Notes: generated by a model not told the origin, from the sequence alone. 64,000 nt of DNA from Flavitalea plasmicola (GCF_030546645.1 NZ_JAUOTO010000007.1:372001-436000); one strand, 5' to 3'. Shown: positions 27,001-36,594, numbered from the stretch's first letter. Numbers and translations: made by a program.

Positions 27001-27702
27001 ATGAGTGCAAAAATCTCCATCCTCCTGGTAGAAGACGAAGAAAACCTTCACGAAGCTCTAAAGCTGAACCTGGAGCTGGAAGGCTATGAGATCACATCCG
27101 CTTTTGACGGAACACAGGCATTGAAAGCGATCGACTCCGAATATTTCGACCTGATCATACTGGACGTCATGCTGCCCGGCATCGACGGCATCAACGTCAC
27201 TGAGACCATCCGTGTCCGGAACAATGACGTGCCCATCCTCATCCTCAGCGCCAGGAACGCCAGTGCCGACAGGGTGCTGGGCCTGAAGAAAGGAGCAGAC
27301 GACTACCTGACCAAACCTTTTAACCTGGAAGAATTGCTTCTGCGCATCCGCAAGCTGATCGAAAAGAATAAGAAAATGCAGGAAAAGGATTCTGCCGGCG
27401 ATGTGTACTCCTTCGGGAAGAACACCATCGACTTCAAGGCCCAGGAAGCCACCACCAAAAAAGGCGAGCGCATCCAGCTCAGCAAGAAAGAGGTCATGCT
27501 GCTGAAGCTGCTCATCGAGAACAGGAATGAAGTAGTCACCCGGGAAAAGATCCTGCAGGCCGTGTGGGGCTACAACGTCTATCCCACCACCCGCACCATC
27601 GACAACTTTGTGCTCAACTTCCGGAAATACTTCGAAGAGGACAGCCGCAACCCCAAATATTTCCACTCGGTGAGAGGGGTGGGCTATAAATACACGGAAT
27701 AA
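27001..27702 (+). CDS. Response regulator, OmpR/PhoB type
   Basis: The 233-residue protein has a receiver domain (acidic pocket ED 11-12, phosphoacceptor Asp55 in LDVMLPG, Lys105 in LTKPF) and a C-terminal winged helix (about 135-233) with LSKKEVMLLKLLIENRNEVV and YPTTRTIDNFVLNFRKYFE. It is the partner of the kinase just upstream. The recognition targets are unknown. gldH, the kinase and this regulator probably form one operon. Confidence 0.96.
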   Translation: MSAKISILLVEDEENLHEALKLNLELEGYEITSAFDGTQALKAIDSEYFDLIILDVMLPGIDGINVTETIRVRNNDVPILILSARNASADRVLGLKKGADDYLTKPFNLEELLLRIRKLIEKNKKMQEKDSAGDVYSFGKNTIDFKAQEATTKKGERIQLSKKEVMLLKLLIENRNEVVTREKILQAVWGYNVYPTTRTIDNFVLNFRKYFEEDSRNPKYFHSVRGVGYKYTE

Positions 27703-27715
27703 CATCCTTCCATCA

Positions 27716-29704
27716 TCAGGCCAGCCGGTGCAGCACCGGTTCCGCCTGCCGCAGCAATAGCTGCATGTTATAAGGGTCATACGCCGGCGTATACAGGTTC
27801 ATCTCGCATTCATTCAGGATGCTTTCCAAAGAAAGGATATTTTCCTTGTCCCAGCCTTTTAGCTCCAGCTGACGGACAATATTATGCTTATTCAGCTCGC
27901 TGGCGGGAAGCTCCAGCTTTTTCGAGATCGCTTTCCACACGGCCCGGTTCAGCTCCCTGTAAAAACCCTGAAAATCCCCCTGCTCAAATAATTGTTTGGT
28001 TTCCTGCAAAGGGTCTATCACGGGCGCAACGGCCATTTGCACCGAAGCTGCCATCGCCTGCCGGGCTTTTTCGGCCAACAGCTCTTCGGCCTCTTTTTTC
28101 GCGGCCGCCTCTTTTTGCTCCTGCTCCGTCTTTTTCAAACGCATATTCTGCCTCAATAAGTAGACAGCCAGGAAAGAAAGGATCAATACGGCAAAGATCC
28201 ATTCCAGGTGATCCTGGATCAATTTCTTCAGCGCGCCATTGCTTTCTTCTTCCGTGACAGGGGCCGCCTTCACAGCGGGTGCTTTCTTTTTTGCAGCGCC
28301 TGCCATTACCTGGAAATCCAGCGGCTCCGTACCCGCCGTCTTATACGATTGCGTGGCCGGATCGAAATAAGGGATATGAATGGCCGGAATGGTATAATGC
28401 CCGGGATCCCTGGGCGTAAAAACATAGTCGAAAGACTTGGTCCCCGTCATGGGAGCCACGGTTTTATTGATATCTTCTTTGGTGGAAGGGTCGAAACCAT
28501 CGACGCCCGCAGGCCATGTCAGCTGTGGCGCATTGATCACCGGCAGATTGCCCTTGCCGCTGATGACAACATGCAGCGTCGCTTCATCCTGCGCCGTGAT
28601 ATTGCGATTGACCAGCGAGGACTGGATAGAGAAGCTGCCCACGGCGCCATTAAAACCCGCCGGCTTGTTTTCCTCCGGCAGGGGCTTAATCGTGATGGAG
28701 ACGGGCTTCGTATTCAGGGTCACATTTTCCTCCACCTCCGGTCCCAGGTCATCGTCATCCGACATCTGGTCGAAAAAGTCCCGCAATGGGTTACCACTGC
28801 TATGCCTTGTTTCCTGCTGCTTTGTTCCCTTGACAAAATGAACGGTATTCTCCACTTCCACGGGATCCAGGTCGATGGTGCCCGGCTGCAGCGGTATCAG
28901 TTGTGTTTTACGAATGACATGGACCGTATATGCCTTGCCATTGAGTCGCTCCACGGTAGGAGCATCCGTATTGGGGTCCACCATATCGTAGACGCTAAAT
29001 CCGTTGAGCGAAGGACGCTTAGTCACCCTGGACTCCGAGCTCAGACGGGAATAGAGCTTATAGGTCGCGACGATAGGCTCACCTACATAGCAGGAAGTCT
29101 TATCCACCTGCACCTTCAGGAAAAGGTTCTTGCGGATCTTCTCTTTGGGGTTTTCTCCCGGCCTGAGCACGATGTCCCGCTCTACATCCCTGGGGGCACC
29201 CATCGGATCCGGCGGCCAGTTGATGGAAGGAAAGGGATTGACAGGCCGGGTATTGCCGCCGCCAGCGCCGCCCCCCGCGCCCGAAGAGGTCGCATTCACG
29301 GTGATCGCAATGGATTTGGATTGCATATGCTTGCCGTCCACCGTTGCAGAAGCGCCGCCGATGACAAACTTACCGGTCCTGACAGGCTGTAAAACGAAAG
29401 AGAGCGATTTGTACTGGCTCATATTGCCGTTGACAATGCTCATCCCGCTGGATTGAATGGGTCCCTGCACCACCTGGAATCCCTGGAAATCCGGAGGCGT
29501 CAGCTGATCTATCTGGCGCGCATTCTCAACGACGTACTCCACCTGCAGGTAATCACCCCTGCCGAGTTCCTGGCTGCTGACGACCGTATTGAACTTCACC
29601 TGGCCGGACACAAAAAGGCCCATCAGCAATATGACCAGGATCATGAAGGGAAGACGTACAATTGCGCCGATAGCCGATAATTTTATTGATTTAACAGGAT
29701 CCAT
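27716..29704 (-). CDS. batD: BatD-family protein (aerotolerance-operon type)
   Basis: The 662-residue protein has an N-terminal membrane anchor or signal (about 14-34), a long periplasmic region of beta domains (35-500), a membrane helix near residue 515 (WIFAVLILSFLAVYLLR) and a cytoplasmic Glu/Lys-rich coiled region with a terminal helical domain. VVSSQELGRGDYLQVEYVVEN and the GNLPVINAPQLTWPAG strand are family features. BatD usually accompanies BatA/BatB and a MoxR ATPase; these are not in the window. The gene is convergent with the response regulator, 13 bp between stops. Confidence 0.88.
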   Translation of the reverse strand: MDPVKSIKLSAIGAIVRLPFMILVILLMGLFVSGQVKFNTVVSSQELGRGDYLQVEYVVENARQIDQLTPPDFQGFQVVQGPIQSSGMSIVNGNMSQYKSLSFVLQPVRTGKFVIGGASATVDGKHMQSKSIAITVNATSSGAGGGAGGGNTRPVNPFPSINWPPDPMGAPRDVERDIVLRPGENPKEKIRKNLFLKVQVDKTSCYVGEPIVATYKLYSRLSSESRVTKRPSLNGFSVYDMVDPNTDAPTVERLNGKAYTVHVIRKTQLIPLQPGTIDLDPVEVENTVHFVKGTKQQETRHSSGNPLRDFFDQMSDDDDLGPEVEENVTLNTKPVSITIKPLPEENKPAGFNGAVGSFSIQSSLVNRNITAQDEATLHVVISGKGNLPVINAPQLTWPAGVDGFDPSTKEDINKTVAPMTGTKSFDYVFTPRDPGHYTIPAIHIPYFDPATQSYKTAGTEPLDFQVMAGAAKKKAPAVKAAPVTEEESNGALKKLIQDHLEWIFAVLILSFLAVYLLRQNMRLKKTEQEQKEAAAKKEAEELLAEKARQAMAASVQMAVAPVIDPLQETKQLFEQGDFQGFYRELNRAVWKAISKKLELPASELNKHNIVRQLELKGWDKENILSLESILNECEMNLYTPAYDPYNMQLLLRQAEPVLHRLA

Positions 29705-29809
29705 ACCTCACGACTGTAAAAATACATTTTGATTGGCAGGCAACACCGCCCGGCCAGGGTTAAAACTCAGTTAAAGATCGCTGCCCTGGCCGTTTCGCTG
29801 CATAAATGC

Positions 29810-30511
29810 CTACAAATCCCCCAACTGCGGCCGCATCACGATCTCCTCCACCGTCGCCTGCGCCGAAAGCCTGCTGGCTGCATACACCATCTCCGCAATA
29901 TCCCCCGCCTCCATGATCCTCAAAGGATCGATCCCGCTGGCCGCCCAGGAATCCGTATAGGCCGCCCCGGGATAGAGCGCCGTCACTTTGATACCATGCG
30001 GCTTCATCTCTTCCCGGAGGTTCTTTGAAAAACCCGCCAGGGCGAATTTGCTGATGCTGTACGCCCCCCCATTGGGATAGGCTTTCAGGGAAGCGATGGA
30101 GCAAATATTGAAAATATGCCCCTTTTTCCGTGCGATCATGGCGGGTAGCAATGCACGTGTAAGGTGATAAGCACTGTAAAGATTGACCTCCATCATCTTT
30201 TCCAACACGCCATCGGCCTCGTCGTGAACACTGCCCGGAATGAACTGCCCGGCATTGTTCACCAGGATATCCGGCGATGCCCCGCCTGCAGACAGCCACT
30301 CACCGCAGGCCAGCGCCTGTCGCTTATCCGCCAGGTCAAAGGCACGCCACCGGATCCCGATGGAAGGATATTTTGCCGCCAGCTCATCTGCTGTCCGTTG
30401 CAGGGCGTCCCCATTGCGGGATACAAGACAAAGGTCATATCCGCCGGCGGCGAATTTTTCCGCGATGGCCTTACCCAATCCCCGGGAGGCTCCGGTAATG
30501 ATACAATTCAT
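29810..30511 (-). CDS. SDR-family oxidoreductase
   Basis: The ATG at 30511 gives 233 residues beginning MNCIITGASRGLGKAIAEKF; the longer frame to 30607 would run through the promoter and start of the divergent gene. The cofactor motif GASRGLG (7-13), NNAGQF, the catalytic Ser in ICSIASL and the YSISK active-site pair are all present, so this is a classic active SDR. Its substrate is unknown. It is divergent from yjjG with a 37-bp gap. Confidence 0.9.
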   Translation of the reverse strand: MNCIITGASRGLGKAIAEKFAAGGYDLCLVSRNGDALQRTADELAAKYPSIGIRWRAFDLADKRQALACGEWLSAGGASPDILVNNAGQFIPGSVHDEADGVLEKMMEVNLYSAYHLTRALLPAMIARKKGHIFNICSIASLKAYPNGGAYSISKFALAGFSKNLREEMKPHGIKVTALYPGAAYTDSWAASGIDPLRIMEAGDIAEMVYAASRLSAQATVEEIVMRPQLGDL

Positions 30512-30548
30512 AACTTCGTGATTTACGGGCATATCCCCGGCATACAAT

Positions 30549-31244
30549 ATGCAATATAAACACCTTTTTTTCGACCTGGACCATACGCTCTGGGATTTCG
30601 AGGCCAATAGCCGGCAAACCCTGGAAGAATTATACCATTCGCTGAACCTGGCTGAAAGAGGTGTGCACGATTTCGACCTTTTTCACCGCTGTTACATCGT
30701 GCATAATGATAAATTATGGGCTCGTTACCGCAACGGGTATATCAAGGTGGATGAGTTACGATGGAAGAGGATGTGGCTTACCCTCCTGGATTTCAGGATC
30801 GGTGACGAACCCCTGGCGCGAAAGATGGATGTCCTCTTCCTGGACGCCCTGCCCACCCGGAATATCCTGTTCCCCCATACGTTGGAAGTGTTGGGCTATC
30901 TCCGGGATAAGGGTTATGTCTTACACCTCATAACAAACGGGTTCGAGAAGACCCAGCACAGCAAGCTGCAGCACGCAGGACTCTCCGGTTATTTTACGGA
31001 GGTCATCACGTCGGAAGGATCCAACAGCCTCAAGCCGCATAAAGAGATCTTCGAATATGCCTTACTGAAAGCGGGGGCTGCTAAGCGGGAAAGCATTATG
31101 CTGGGGGACAATGTGGAGGCGGATATTCAGGGCGCCATGAATGCAGGTATCGACCAGGTATACGTCAATCACGTGGGCGAGGAGCCCGCCGTAAAACCAA
31201 CCTATACCATTCGTTCATTGAAGGAGCTGGAAAGAATATTCTGA
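30549..31244 (+). CDS. yjjG: HAD-family noncanonical pyrimidine nucleotidase, YjjG type
   Basis: The 231-residue HAD phosphatase has motif I FFDLDHTLWDFE (Asp nucleophile and acid), a helical cap, motif II LITNG, motif III Lys in SLKPHKEIFE and motif IV MLGDNVEADIQGAMNAG. The WDFE after motif I is typical of YjjG, a 5'-nucleotidase that clears damaged pyrimidine nucleotides (established for the family). The gene is convergent with the tiny exported-peptide gene that follows. Confidence 0.9.
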   Translation: MQYKHLFFDLDHTLWDFEANSRQTLEELYHSLNLAERGVHDFDLFHRCYIVHNDKLWARYRNGYIKVDELRWKRMWLTLLDFRIGDEPLARKMDVLFLDALPTRNILFPHTLEVLGYLRDKGYVLHLITNGFEKTQHSKLQHAGLSGYFTEVITSEGSNSLKPHKEIFEYALLKAGAAKRESIMLGDNVEADIQGAMNAGIDQVYVNHVGEEPAVKPTYTIRSLKELERIF

Positions 31245-31245
31245 C

Positions 31246-31389
31246 CTAGCCCTTCTGCTTTCCACACTCCTTGCCCGGGCAGGTCTTGTGGGTCTTTTCT
31301 TTTTTCTTGCCTTTTTCCTTGCCATTTGTAGCATGGGCAACGCCGGCAAAAAGAAAAGCGGCTGTAGCGAGTATTAATATCTTCTTCAT
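31246..31389 (-). CDS. 47-residue exported Lys-rich peptide with a Cys pair
   Basis: The frame runs from ATG 31389 to TAG 31246. It encodes a signal peptide (MKKILILATAAFLFAGVAHA) followed by a mature part of only ~27 residues, mostly Lys, with Gly, Glu and Thr, and two cysteines in CPGKEC. Coding is supported by the perfect signal peptide and by its place one base after the yjjG stop. The mature peptide could bind an anionic surface or a metal. I know of no function. It stands alone downstream of no other gene on its strand except psd further left. Confidence 0.6.
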   Translation of the reverse strand: MKKILILATAAFLFAGVAHATNGKEKGKKKEKTHKTCPGKECGKQKG

Positions 31390-31430
31390 AATTTAAATAT
31401 ACCCTATTTCTCTCAAAAATCCCAATTAAA

Positions 31431-32087
31431 TCACCACGTCGCCAGTACCGTAACACCGCCCTGCACTACCTGGTTCAGCTGTACATTCACCTTGGTGCCC
31501 ACAGGCAGCAGGACATCCACCCGGGAGCCGAACTTGATAAAGCCATATTCCGCACTTTGCTCCGCCTTCTGTCCCACAGACAGGTAGTTCACAATACGTT
31601 TGGCCAATGCGCCGGCAATCTGCTTCACCAGTATCTCCCCGCGCCCATTGCGCAGCACCACGCTGTGCCGCTCATTCTCGGTGGAAGACTTGGGATGCCA
31701 GGCTACCAGGTATTTTCCCTTATGATATTGATTATACACCACTTCGCCTCCTATGGGATTGCGGTTTTGATGGACATTCGCAGGACTCATGAAAATGGAC
31801 ACCTGTATACGACGGTCCTTAAAAAACTCCTGGTCGACAATCTCTTCGATGACCACTACCTTGCCATCCGCCGGGCAAATGATCAGGTCATCCCCCTTTG
31901 ACAGTTTCCGGTTGGGCACCCGGAAAAAAGAGATCAGGAATAACAGCAAGGCCAACGTCACGAAAAAGATAAGATAGCTGAGCCAGGGCACATGCGCGCT
32001 GATAAAGTAAAAAGAGAGCAGGTTGATCACTGCAAAAGCCAGTGCGCTAATGGTGATCGTCTGATAGCCTTCCCGATGAATAGTCAT
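31431..32087 (-). CDS. psd: Phosphatidylserine decarboxylase, short form
   Basis: The 218-residue proenzyme makes phosphatidylethanolamine from phosphatidylserine. Two membrane helices (about 12-28 and 36-54) come first, followed by CPADGKVVVIEE, IFMSPANVHQNRNP and the autocleavage site GS in KFGSRVDVLLP, where Ser becomes the pyruvoyl group. All of these match the short Psd family. The cdsA gene lies upstream on the same strand, separated by a palindrome element, so the phospholipid pathway is clustered here. Confidence 0.93.
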   Translation of the reverse strand: MTIHREGYQTITISALAFAVINLLSFYFISAHVPWLSYLIFFVTLALLLFLISFFRVPNRKLSKGDDLIICPADGKVVVIEEIVDQEFFKDRRIQVSIFMSPANVHQNRNPIGGEVVYNQYHKGKYLVAWHPKSSTENERHSVVLRNGRGEILVKQIAGALAKRIVNYLSVGQKAEQSAEYGFIKFGSRVDVLLPVGTKVNVQLNQVVQGGVTVLATW

Positions 32088-32177
32088 TACAATTAATTGA
32101 AAAATGTCCGGAAAACGGGCTAACTGAAAAATATAGCCCGTCTTCCGGAAAAATCTAAAGATAGGTACTTCGTCAAA

Positions 32178-32250
32178 ACTTCGTTCCTTGTTTTTCCTCG
32201 TCCTTAACCTTCGCTTCGCTCGGTTACAGCCGACAAACCTGTGGTTTGTC
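32178..32250. repeat. CC-TGT-GG hairpin element, copy 1
   Basis: A stretch reading ACTTCGTTCCTTG, then TAACC-N12-GGTTA around CTTCGCTTCGCTC, then the perfect hairpin GACAAACC-TGT-GGTTTGTC (32232-32250). It closely resembles copy 2 at 43.1 kb. It sits between the co-directional cdsA and psd genes. Confidence 0.65.
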
Positions 32251-32302
32251 CTGCAAAATTAAGGAATTTGCCGGATCAACCGGGCAGCCATATGCGGTCC
32301 TG

Positions 32303-33196
32303 TCACAACAACAGCCACATCATATAAAGCCATACAAAAGGGGTCGCCACCAGTAAGGAGTCAAAGCGGTCCAGGAAACCTCCGTGCCCCGGCATGATTT
32401 GTCCGCTGTCTTTCACCCCCGCCATGCGCTTCAGCTTACTTTCCAGCAGATCGCCCGCAGTACCGGCAACGGCGGCAATAGCCGCTATCGCCGCCCATTG
32501 CAACGTCCATGACCAATCTGTCAACCCATCATTGACACGACGGGTAAAAAAATACCCGATGGTGCCGATGACAACGATCGCCAGGACAGCGCCGCCCAGG
32601 GTGCCTTCCCATGTTTTTTTCGGGGAGATCTTCGAAAAAGGCGTCTTGCCTATCAGCGATCCGACAATATAGGCCATGGTGTCATTGATCCAGATGGAAC
32701 CAATGATGATCAGCACGAGCAAAGTGCCCCAGAAACTGACGATATTCCCGTAGAACATGGTCTTCATATGTGTCAGCAGGCCCAGGCTGAGAGAGATATA
32801 AACCAATCCGGCCGCAGAATACAATAGGTTCCTCACGTTGAGCACACGGGTAAAAATGATCTCTCCCAGGGGCAGCACAAATAAAAACACCAGCCCCATC
32901 CACCATCCGATGGCATGGAAAGAAACATTCCCGATGCGATACCCTTTATTGGTAAAATACCACATCAGGCACCAGCCGGCGATCATGACGCCATAACGAT
33001 GAAAAGGTGAAATGGTGGCATATTGTCCGTCGATGCCGGCTATCAGCCGCTGGTATTCATACCAGGCGCCGAAATGGATGATGGAAAAAAGAATAAAAAA
33101 GCTCCATTGGTTCCAAAGCAACCCGGTAAGCATGACGACTACAAATATGGCAGCCGTTAGCGATCGGGTCTTGAATATAGTAGGGTTCAATGCCAT
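32303..33196 (-). CDS. cdsA: Phosphatidate cytidylyltransferase
   Basis: The enzyme makes CDP-diacylglycerol, the precursor of all membrane phospholipids. It has about 297 residues with seven or more membrane helices. The C-terminal signature KRMAGVKDSGQIMPGHGGFL, followed by DRFD, is the CdsA active-site motif. The ATG at 33196 (MALNPTIFK) is preferred; one codon pair upstream is possible. It lies 36 bp or more downstream of the CPBP protease gene on the same strand. Confidence 0.94.
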   Translation of the reverse strand: MALNPTIFKTRSLTAAIFVVVMLTGLLWNQWSFFILFSIIHFGAWYEYQRLIAGIDGQYATISPFHRYGVMIAGWCLMWYFTNKGYRIGNVSFHAIGWWMGLVFLFVLPLGEIIFTRVLNVRNLLYSAAGLVYISLSLGLLTHMKTMFYGNIVSFWGTLLVLIIIGSIWINDTMAYIVGSLIGKTPFSKISPKKTWEGTLGGAVLAIVVIGTIGYFFTRRVNDGLTDWSWTLQWAAIAAIAAVAGTAGDLLESKLKRMAGVKDSGQIMPGHGGFLDRFDSLLVATPFVWLYMMWLLL

Positions 33197-33238
33197 TGTC
33201 AACTGTTAAAACGTCTGAGAACTTCGGCTCGGAGGCCA

Positions 33239-34150
33239 TCATTCCGGAAATCCGTCATAGTCATTGGTGCCCTCCGCATATACCTCCGCGTAGTTTGCGG
33301 TAGAGCGCCGCCGTAGTACAGAAAGCAAACCTACGACTATTACCAAAGAAATAATTGCCCAATAAAGCGGAACGGAAGGGTCCTCCGTCAGCAGGCGGGG
33401 ATAAAACGAGACAGCCACTACCTGGATGCCATTCGTAAAAAAATGCGCCAGGATAGAGGCCCAGAGACTGCCGCTATACCAGTAGATAGCGCCCAGCAAT
33501 GTCCCGAGGAACATCCGGGGCAAAAAACCCCTGAATTGAAAATGCATGGCGGAAAAGAAAATGGCACAAGCGGTAATGCCTACCCACGGACTTTTGAAGA
33601 TCTGGATCAGTATACGCTGCAACGCCCCCCGGAAACAGGCTTCTTCGAAGATAGCCGGAATGGCGGCAATGACAATTACATTGATAACGATGTCGATGGC
33701 AGAATGGGTCTTTAACAGTATTGCCGTTTTCACTTCGGCTTCTTTCTCCATGTTGATCATCCAGTTGGACAGCGGCAGGTTCTTATTGATCTGCCCCAGC
33801 CAGCCCTCAAATGGAAAGGAGAACAGGAGAAGTACCACTGCCAGCGCATAAAAAGCCGGGTGCGGGGTCTTCCGAAGTCCAAGAAAGTCCAGGGGAGGCT
33901 CCCGGGAAGTCATCACTGCATAAAAATAGGCCGGTAAGCCAAATATCCCCATGGTAGAGATCATCTGTAGCAGCTTCTCCCCATTCACGCTCCGGTTGCC
34001 GGGCGCCAACAAGCTTACAAACACGCTCGTAAAGAGGATACTCCCACCCAGCAGGAGCAGGAACAAGGCGAGCTGGCTCCAGGCTGAGGGTATTTTCAAT
34101 CTTCTGTCCATAAATAACAACGCTTCATCTATCCTTTGACCATTGGGCAT
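33239..34150 (-). CDS. CPBP-family intramembrane metalloprotease
   Basis: From the ATG at 34150 the protein has 303 residues and about eight membrane helices. The three CPBP motifs are present: EEACFRGALQ (EExxxR), SAMHFQFRGFLPR (His motif) and ILAHFFTNG (HxxxN). Members include Rce1-type CAAX proteases and many bacterial proteins of unknown substrate. The longer frame to 34216 would overlap the start of the divergent dusB. It is upstream of cdsA on the same strand. Confidence 0.9.
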   Translation of the reverse strand: MPNGQRIDEALLFMDRRLKIPSAWSQLALFLLLLGGSILFTSVFVSLLAPGNRSVNGEKLLQMISTMGIFGLPAYFYAVMTSREPPLDFLGLRKTPHPAFYALAVVLLLFSFPFEGWLGQINKNLPLSNWMINMEKEAEVKTAILLKTHSAIDIVINVIVIAAIPAIFEEACFRGALQRILIQIFKSPWVGITACAIFFSAMHFQFRGFLPRMFLGTLLGAIYWYSGSLWASILAHFFTNGIQVVAVSFYPRLLTEDPSVPLYWAIISLVIVVGLLSVLRRRSTANYAEVYAEGTNDYDGFPE

Positions 34151-34165
34151 TTCAGTGTAAATTTG
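34135..34165 (+). promoter_or_regulatory. Promoter of dusB (Bacteroidota type)
   Basis: TTTG at 34135-34138, a 19-bp spacer and TAAATTTG at 34158-34165 match TTTG-N19-21-TAnnTTTG. The ATG of dusB follows after eight bases, leaving almost no leader. It overlaps the start of the divergent protease gene. Confidence 0.65.
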
Positions 34166-34173
34166 CATCCCTG

Positions 34174-35217
34174 ATGGCGATAAACGTCGGCAATATACAA
34201 CTTCCTGCATTTCCACTTCTCCTGGCCCCTATGGAGGACGTGAGCGATCCCCCCTTTCGCTATGTCTGCAAGCAGAATGGGGCCGATTTGATGTATAGTG
34301 AGTTCATTTCCAGCGAAGGGTTGATCCGCGACGCCATGAAGAGCCGTATGAAGCTGGACTTCTTCGAGTACGAACGCCCTTTCGGTATCCAGATCTTCGG
34401 AGGGGATGAAGAAGCCATGGCCATGAGCGCCCGCATCGTCGACACCGTCCAGCCCGACCTCGTGGACATCAATTTCGGATGCCCGGTGAAAAAAGTGGTC
34501 TGCAAGGGCGCCGGTGCGGCCGTATTAAAGGACGTGGAAGCCATGACGCGCCTGACGGCAGCCGTCGTAAAAGGTACAAAGCTGCCTGTAACGGTGAAAA
34601 CACGCCTCGGCTGGGACGATCAGTCGAAAAACATCGAAGAAGTGGCGGAACGGCTCCAGGACGTGGGGATCAAAGCCCTCACCATCCATGGCAGGACCCG
34701 CGCGCAGCTGTATAAAGGCGATGCCGACTGGACCCTCATCGCCCGGGTAAAGGAAAACCCCCGTATCAGGATACCCATCTTCGGCAATGGGGACATCGAT
34801 TCGCCTGAAAAAGCAAAAGCATACCGGGACCGCTACGGCATAGATGGTATCATGATCGGCCGGGCCGCCATCGGTTACCCGTGGATCTTTAACGAGATAA
34901 AGCATTACCTGCAGACGGGCGATCATCTGCCCGCCCCGACCATCGAACAACGGATCGCCGCCATCCGCGACCACCTGCTCCGTTCCGTGGAATGGAAAGG
35001 CCCCGTCGTAGGCATCCTCGAAATGCGCAGGCACTACACCAATTACCTGAAAGGCTTCCCTTATATCAAGGAGTTCCGCAACCAGCTGGTGCAAAAAGCC
35101 TCCGTTGCGGAGATCGAGGACATTCTGCTGCAGGTGCAGCAGCGCTATGCCGGATTCGTCCCAGAACGCACCGTCACCAGTTTCTCGGCCAGCCAGCTGG
35201 AAGATTGCGCATACTAA
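34174..35217 (+). CDS. dusB: tRNA-dihydrouridine synthase, DusB type
   Basis: The 347-residue flavoenzyme reduces uridine to dihydrouridine in tRNA. It starts LLLAPMEDVSDPPFRYVCK and has the catalytic Cys103 in NFGCPVKKVV, the NGDI strand and GRAAIGYPWIF near the FMN phosphate. The C-terminal helical domain is present. The start is fixed by the promoter that abuts it. It is convergent with the aldehyde dehydrogenase gene, nine bases between stops. Confidence 0.95.
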   Translation: MAINVGNIQLPAFPLLLAPMEDVSDPPFRYVCKQNGADLMYSEFISSEGLIRDAMKSRMKLDFFEYERPFGIQIFGGDEEAMAMSARIVDTVQPDLVDINFGCPVKKVVCKGAGAAVLKDVEAMTRLTAAVVKGTKLPVTVKTRLGWDDQSKNIEEVAERLQDVGIKALTIHGRTRAQLYKGDADWTLIARVKENPRIRIPIFGNGDIDSPEKAKAYRDRYGIDGIMIGRAAIGYPWIFNEIKHYLQTGDHLPAPTIEQRIAAIRDHLLRSVEWKGPVVGILEMRRHYTNYLKGFPYIKEFRNQLVQKASVAEIEDILLQVQQRYAGFVPERTVTSFSASQLEDCAY

Positions 35218-35226
35218 CGACGACCC

Positions 35227-36594
35227 TCACCTGAAAAAAAATCTGAACCATTTCAGCTTGCCTTCGTAAGGAGGATACTTGATCGACGGATCGATCCATA
35301 CAGGCGTTTGCATCACAGGCTTTGCATGCGTAAATACATCGAAAGTATTTTTGCCATGATAAGCTCCCATGCCGCTGTAGCCCACACCACCAAAAGGCAG
35401 GTGATGATTGGCGAAATGCCATACCGTATTGTTGATGCATCCTCCTCCAAATGAAAATTGCTCCATCCAGGAGCGCTGCTTTCCGGCGTTCCGGGTGAAA
35501 AGATAAAAAGCCAGCGGGTCCGGATGCTGCCGCACGATGGCCAGCGCCTCTTCCATGTTCCGGTAGGTGAACACCGGTAAGATAGGGCCGAATATCTCCT
35601 CCCGCATCAGGGCGCTCTCCGGCGAAACATCTTCCATCAGGGTGGGCTCGATAAACAACCGCGTCCTGTCATGACGCCCTCCTGAAACGATCTTCCCCTC
35701 CGACAGGTAGCCCACCAGCGTATCGAACCTCCTTTCATGGATGATCTTCGCATAATCGTTGCTTTCCTCCGGCCTGGCTCCGTAAAAAGACAACATGGTC
35801 TCCTGCATGGCATGCATCAGCCGGTCCCTGACATCCGCATGCACCAGCAGGTAGTCCGGGGCAATACAGGTCTGCCCCGCATTGATGAACTTGCCCAGAA
35901 CGATACGCCTGGCAGCGGTGGGTACGTCGGCATCGGCCTCCACCACCACCGGGCTCTTGCCGCCCAGCTCCAGCGTAACAGGCACCAGCTCTTTGGCCGC
36001 CTGCTGGTACACGGCCCGCCCGACAGGTATGCTGCCTGTGAAAAAAACATGGTCAAATCGGAAAGATTGCATCATCCCCGTCACCACGCCCGCCCCCTCG
36101 CCCTGTACCACGCAGACATATTCCGGCGGATAGAGGGCAACCAGCATTTTTTCGATCAGGGCCGACGTGGCGGGAGCATGTTCCGATGGTTTCACCACCG
36201 CGCAATTGCCGCCCGCCAGGGCGCCGATCAGGGGCACCAGCGCCAGCTGCAGGGGATAGTTCCAGGGCGCGATGATCAGCACGACACCCAATGGATCATG
36301 ATAGACCCGGGAAGAAGAAGGCAGGTTGACCATGTTGGTCCCCGCACGCCGCGGCCGCATCCATTTCCGGAGATGTCGAAGGCTATTGTTCAATTCGGCC
36401 AGCACCAATCCCGTCTCCGTGCCATACACCTCCTCGCGGCCCTTTTTCAGGTCGGCATACAGCGCTTCCGCAATCGCCTGCTCGTGCCGCAGCAGGCTTT
36501 CTCTCAACAACAGCAGATGCTTTCTCCGCACATCGTAAGACCGGGTAGCCCCCGACTGGAAATGGCGGCGCATGGCAGGCAGATCGATAGACAT
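35227..36594 (-). CDS. Aldehyde dehydrogenase family protein
   Basis: The 455-residue enzyme oxidises aldehydes with NAD(P). It shows APWNYPLQLALVPLIGAL for the cofactor site, ELGGKSPV with general base Glu209, and the nucleophile Cys243 in NAGQTCIAPDY. The length, about 455, and the C-terminal hydrophobic tail FRFFFR match the fatty-aldehyde-dehydrogenase-like class 3 group. The substrate cannot be defined. The AT-rich cassette lies upstream on the other strand. Confidence 0.94.
   Translation of the reverse strand: MSIDLPAMRRHFQSGATRSYDVRRKHLLLLRESLLRHEQAIAEALYADLKKGREEVYGTETGLVLAELNNSLRHLRKWMRPRRAGTNMVNLPSSSRVYHDPLGVVLIIAPWNYPLQLALVPLIGALAGGNCAVVKPSEHAPATSALIEKMLVALYPPEYVCVVQGEGAGVVTGMMQSFRFDHVFFTGSIPVGRAVYQQAAKELVPVTLELGGKSPVVVEADADVPTAARRIVLGKFINAGQTCIAPDYLLVHADVRDRLMHAMQETMLSFYGARPEESNDYAKIIHERRFDTLVGYLSEGKIVSGGRHDRTRLFIEPTLMEDVSPESALMREEIFGPILPVFTYRNMEEALAIVRQHPDPLAFYLFTRNAGKQRSWMEQFSFGGGCINNTVWHFANHHLPFGGVGYSGMGAYHGKNTFDVFTHAKPVMQTPVWIDPSIKYPPYEGKLKWFRFFFR

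Noticed and set aside
29760-30299. Open frame antisense-like within the SDR gene at 29810
   Set aside because: It is a shadow frame on the same strand without domain features; the overlapping SDR has all its motifs.
34151-34216. Longer start of the CPBP protease gene (34216)
   Set aside because: It would read across the divergent dusB promoter and start; ATG 34150 leaves a normal N-terminus.
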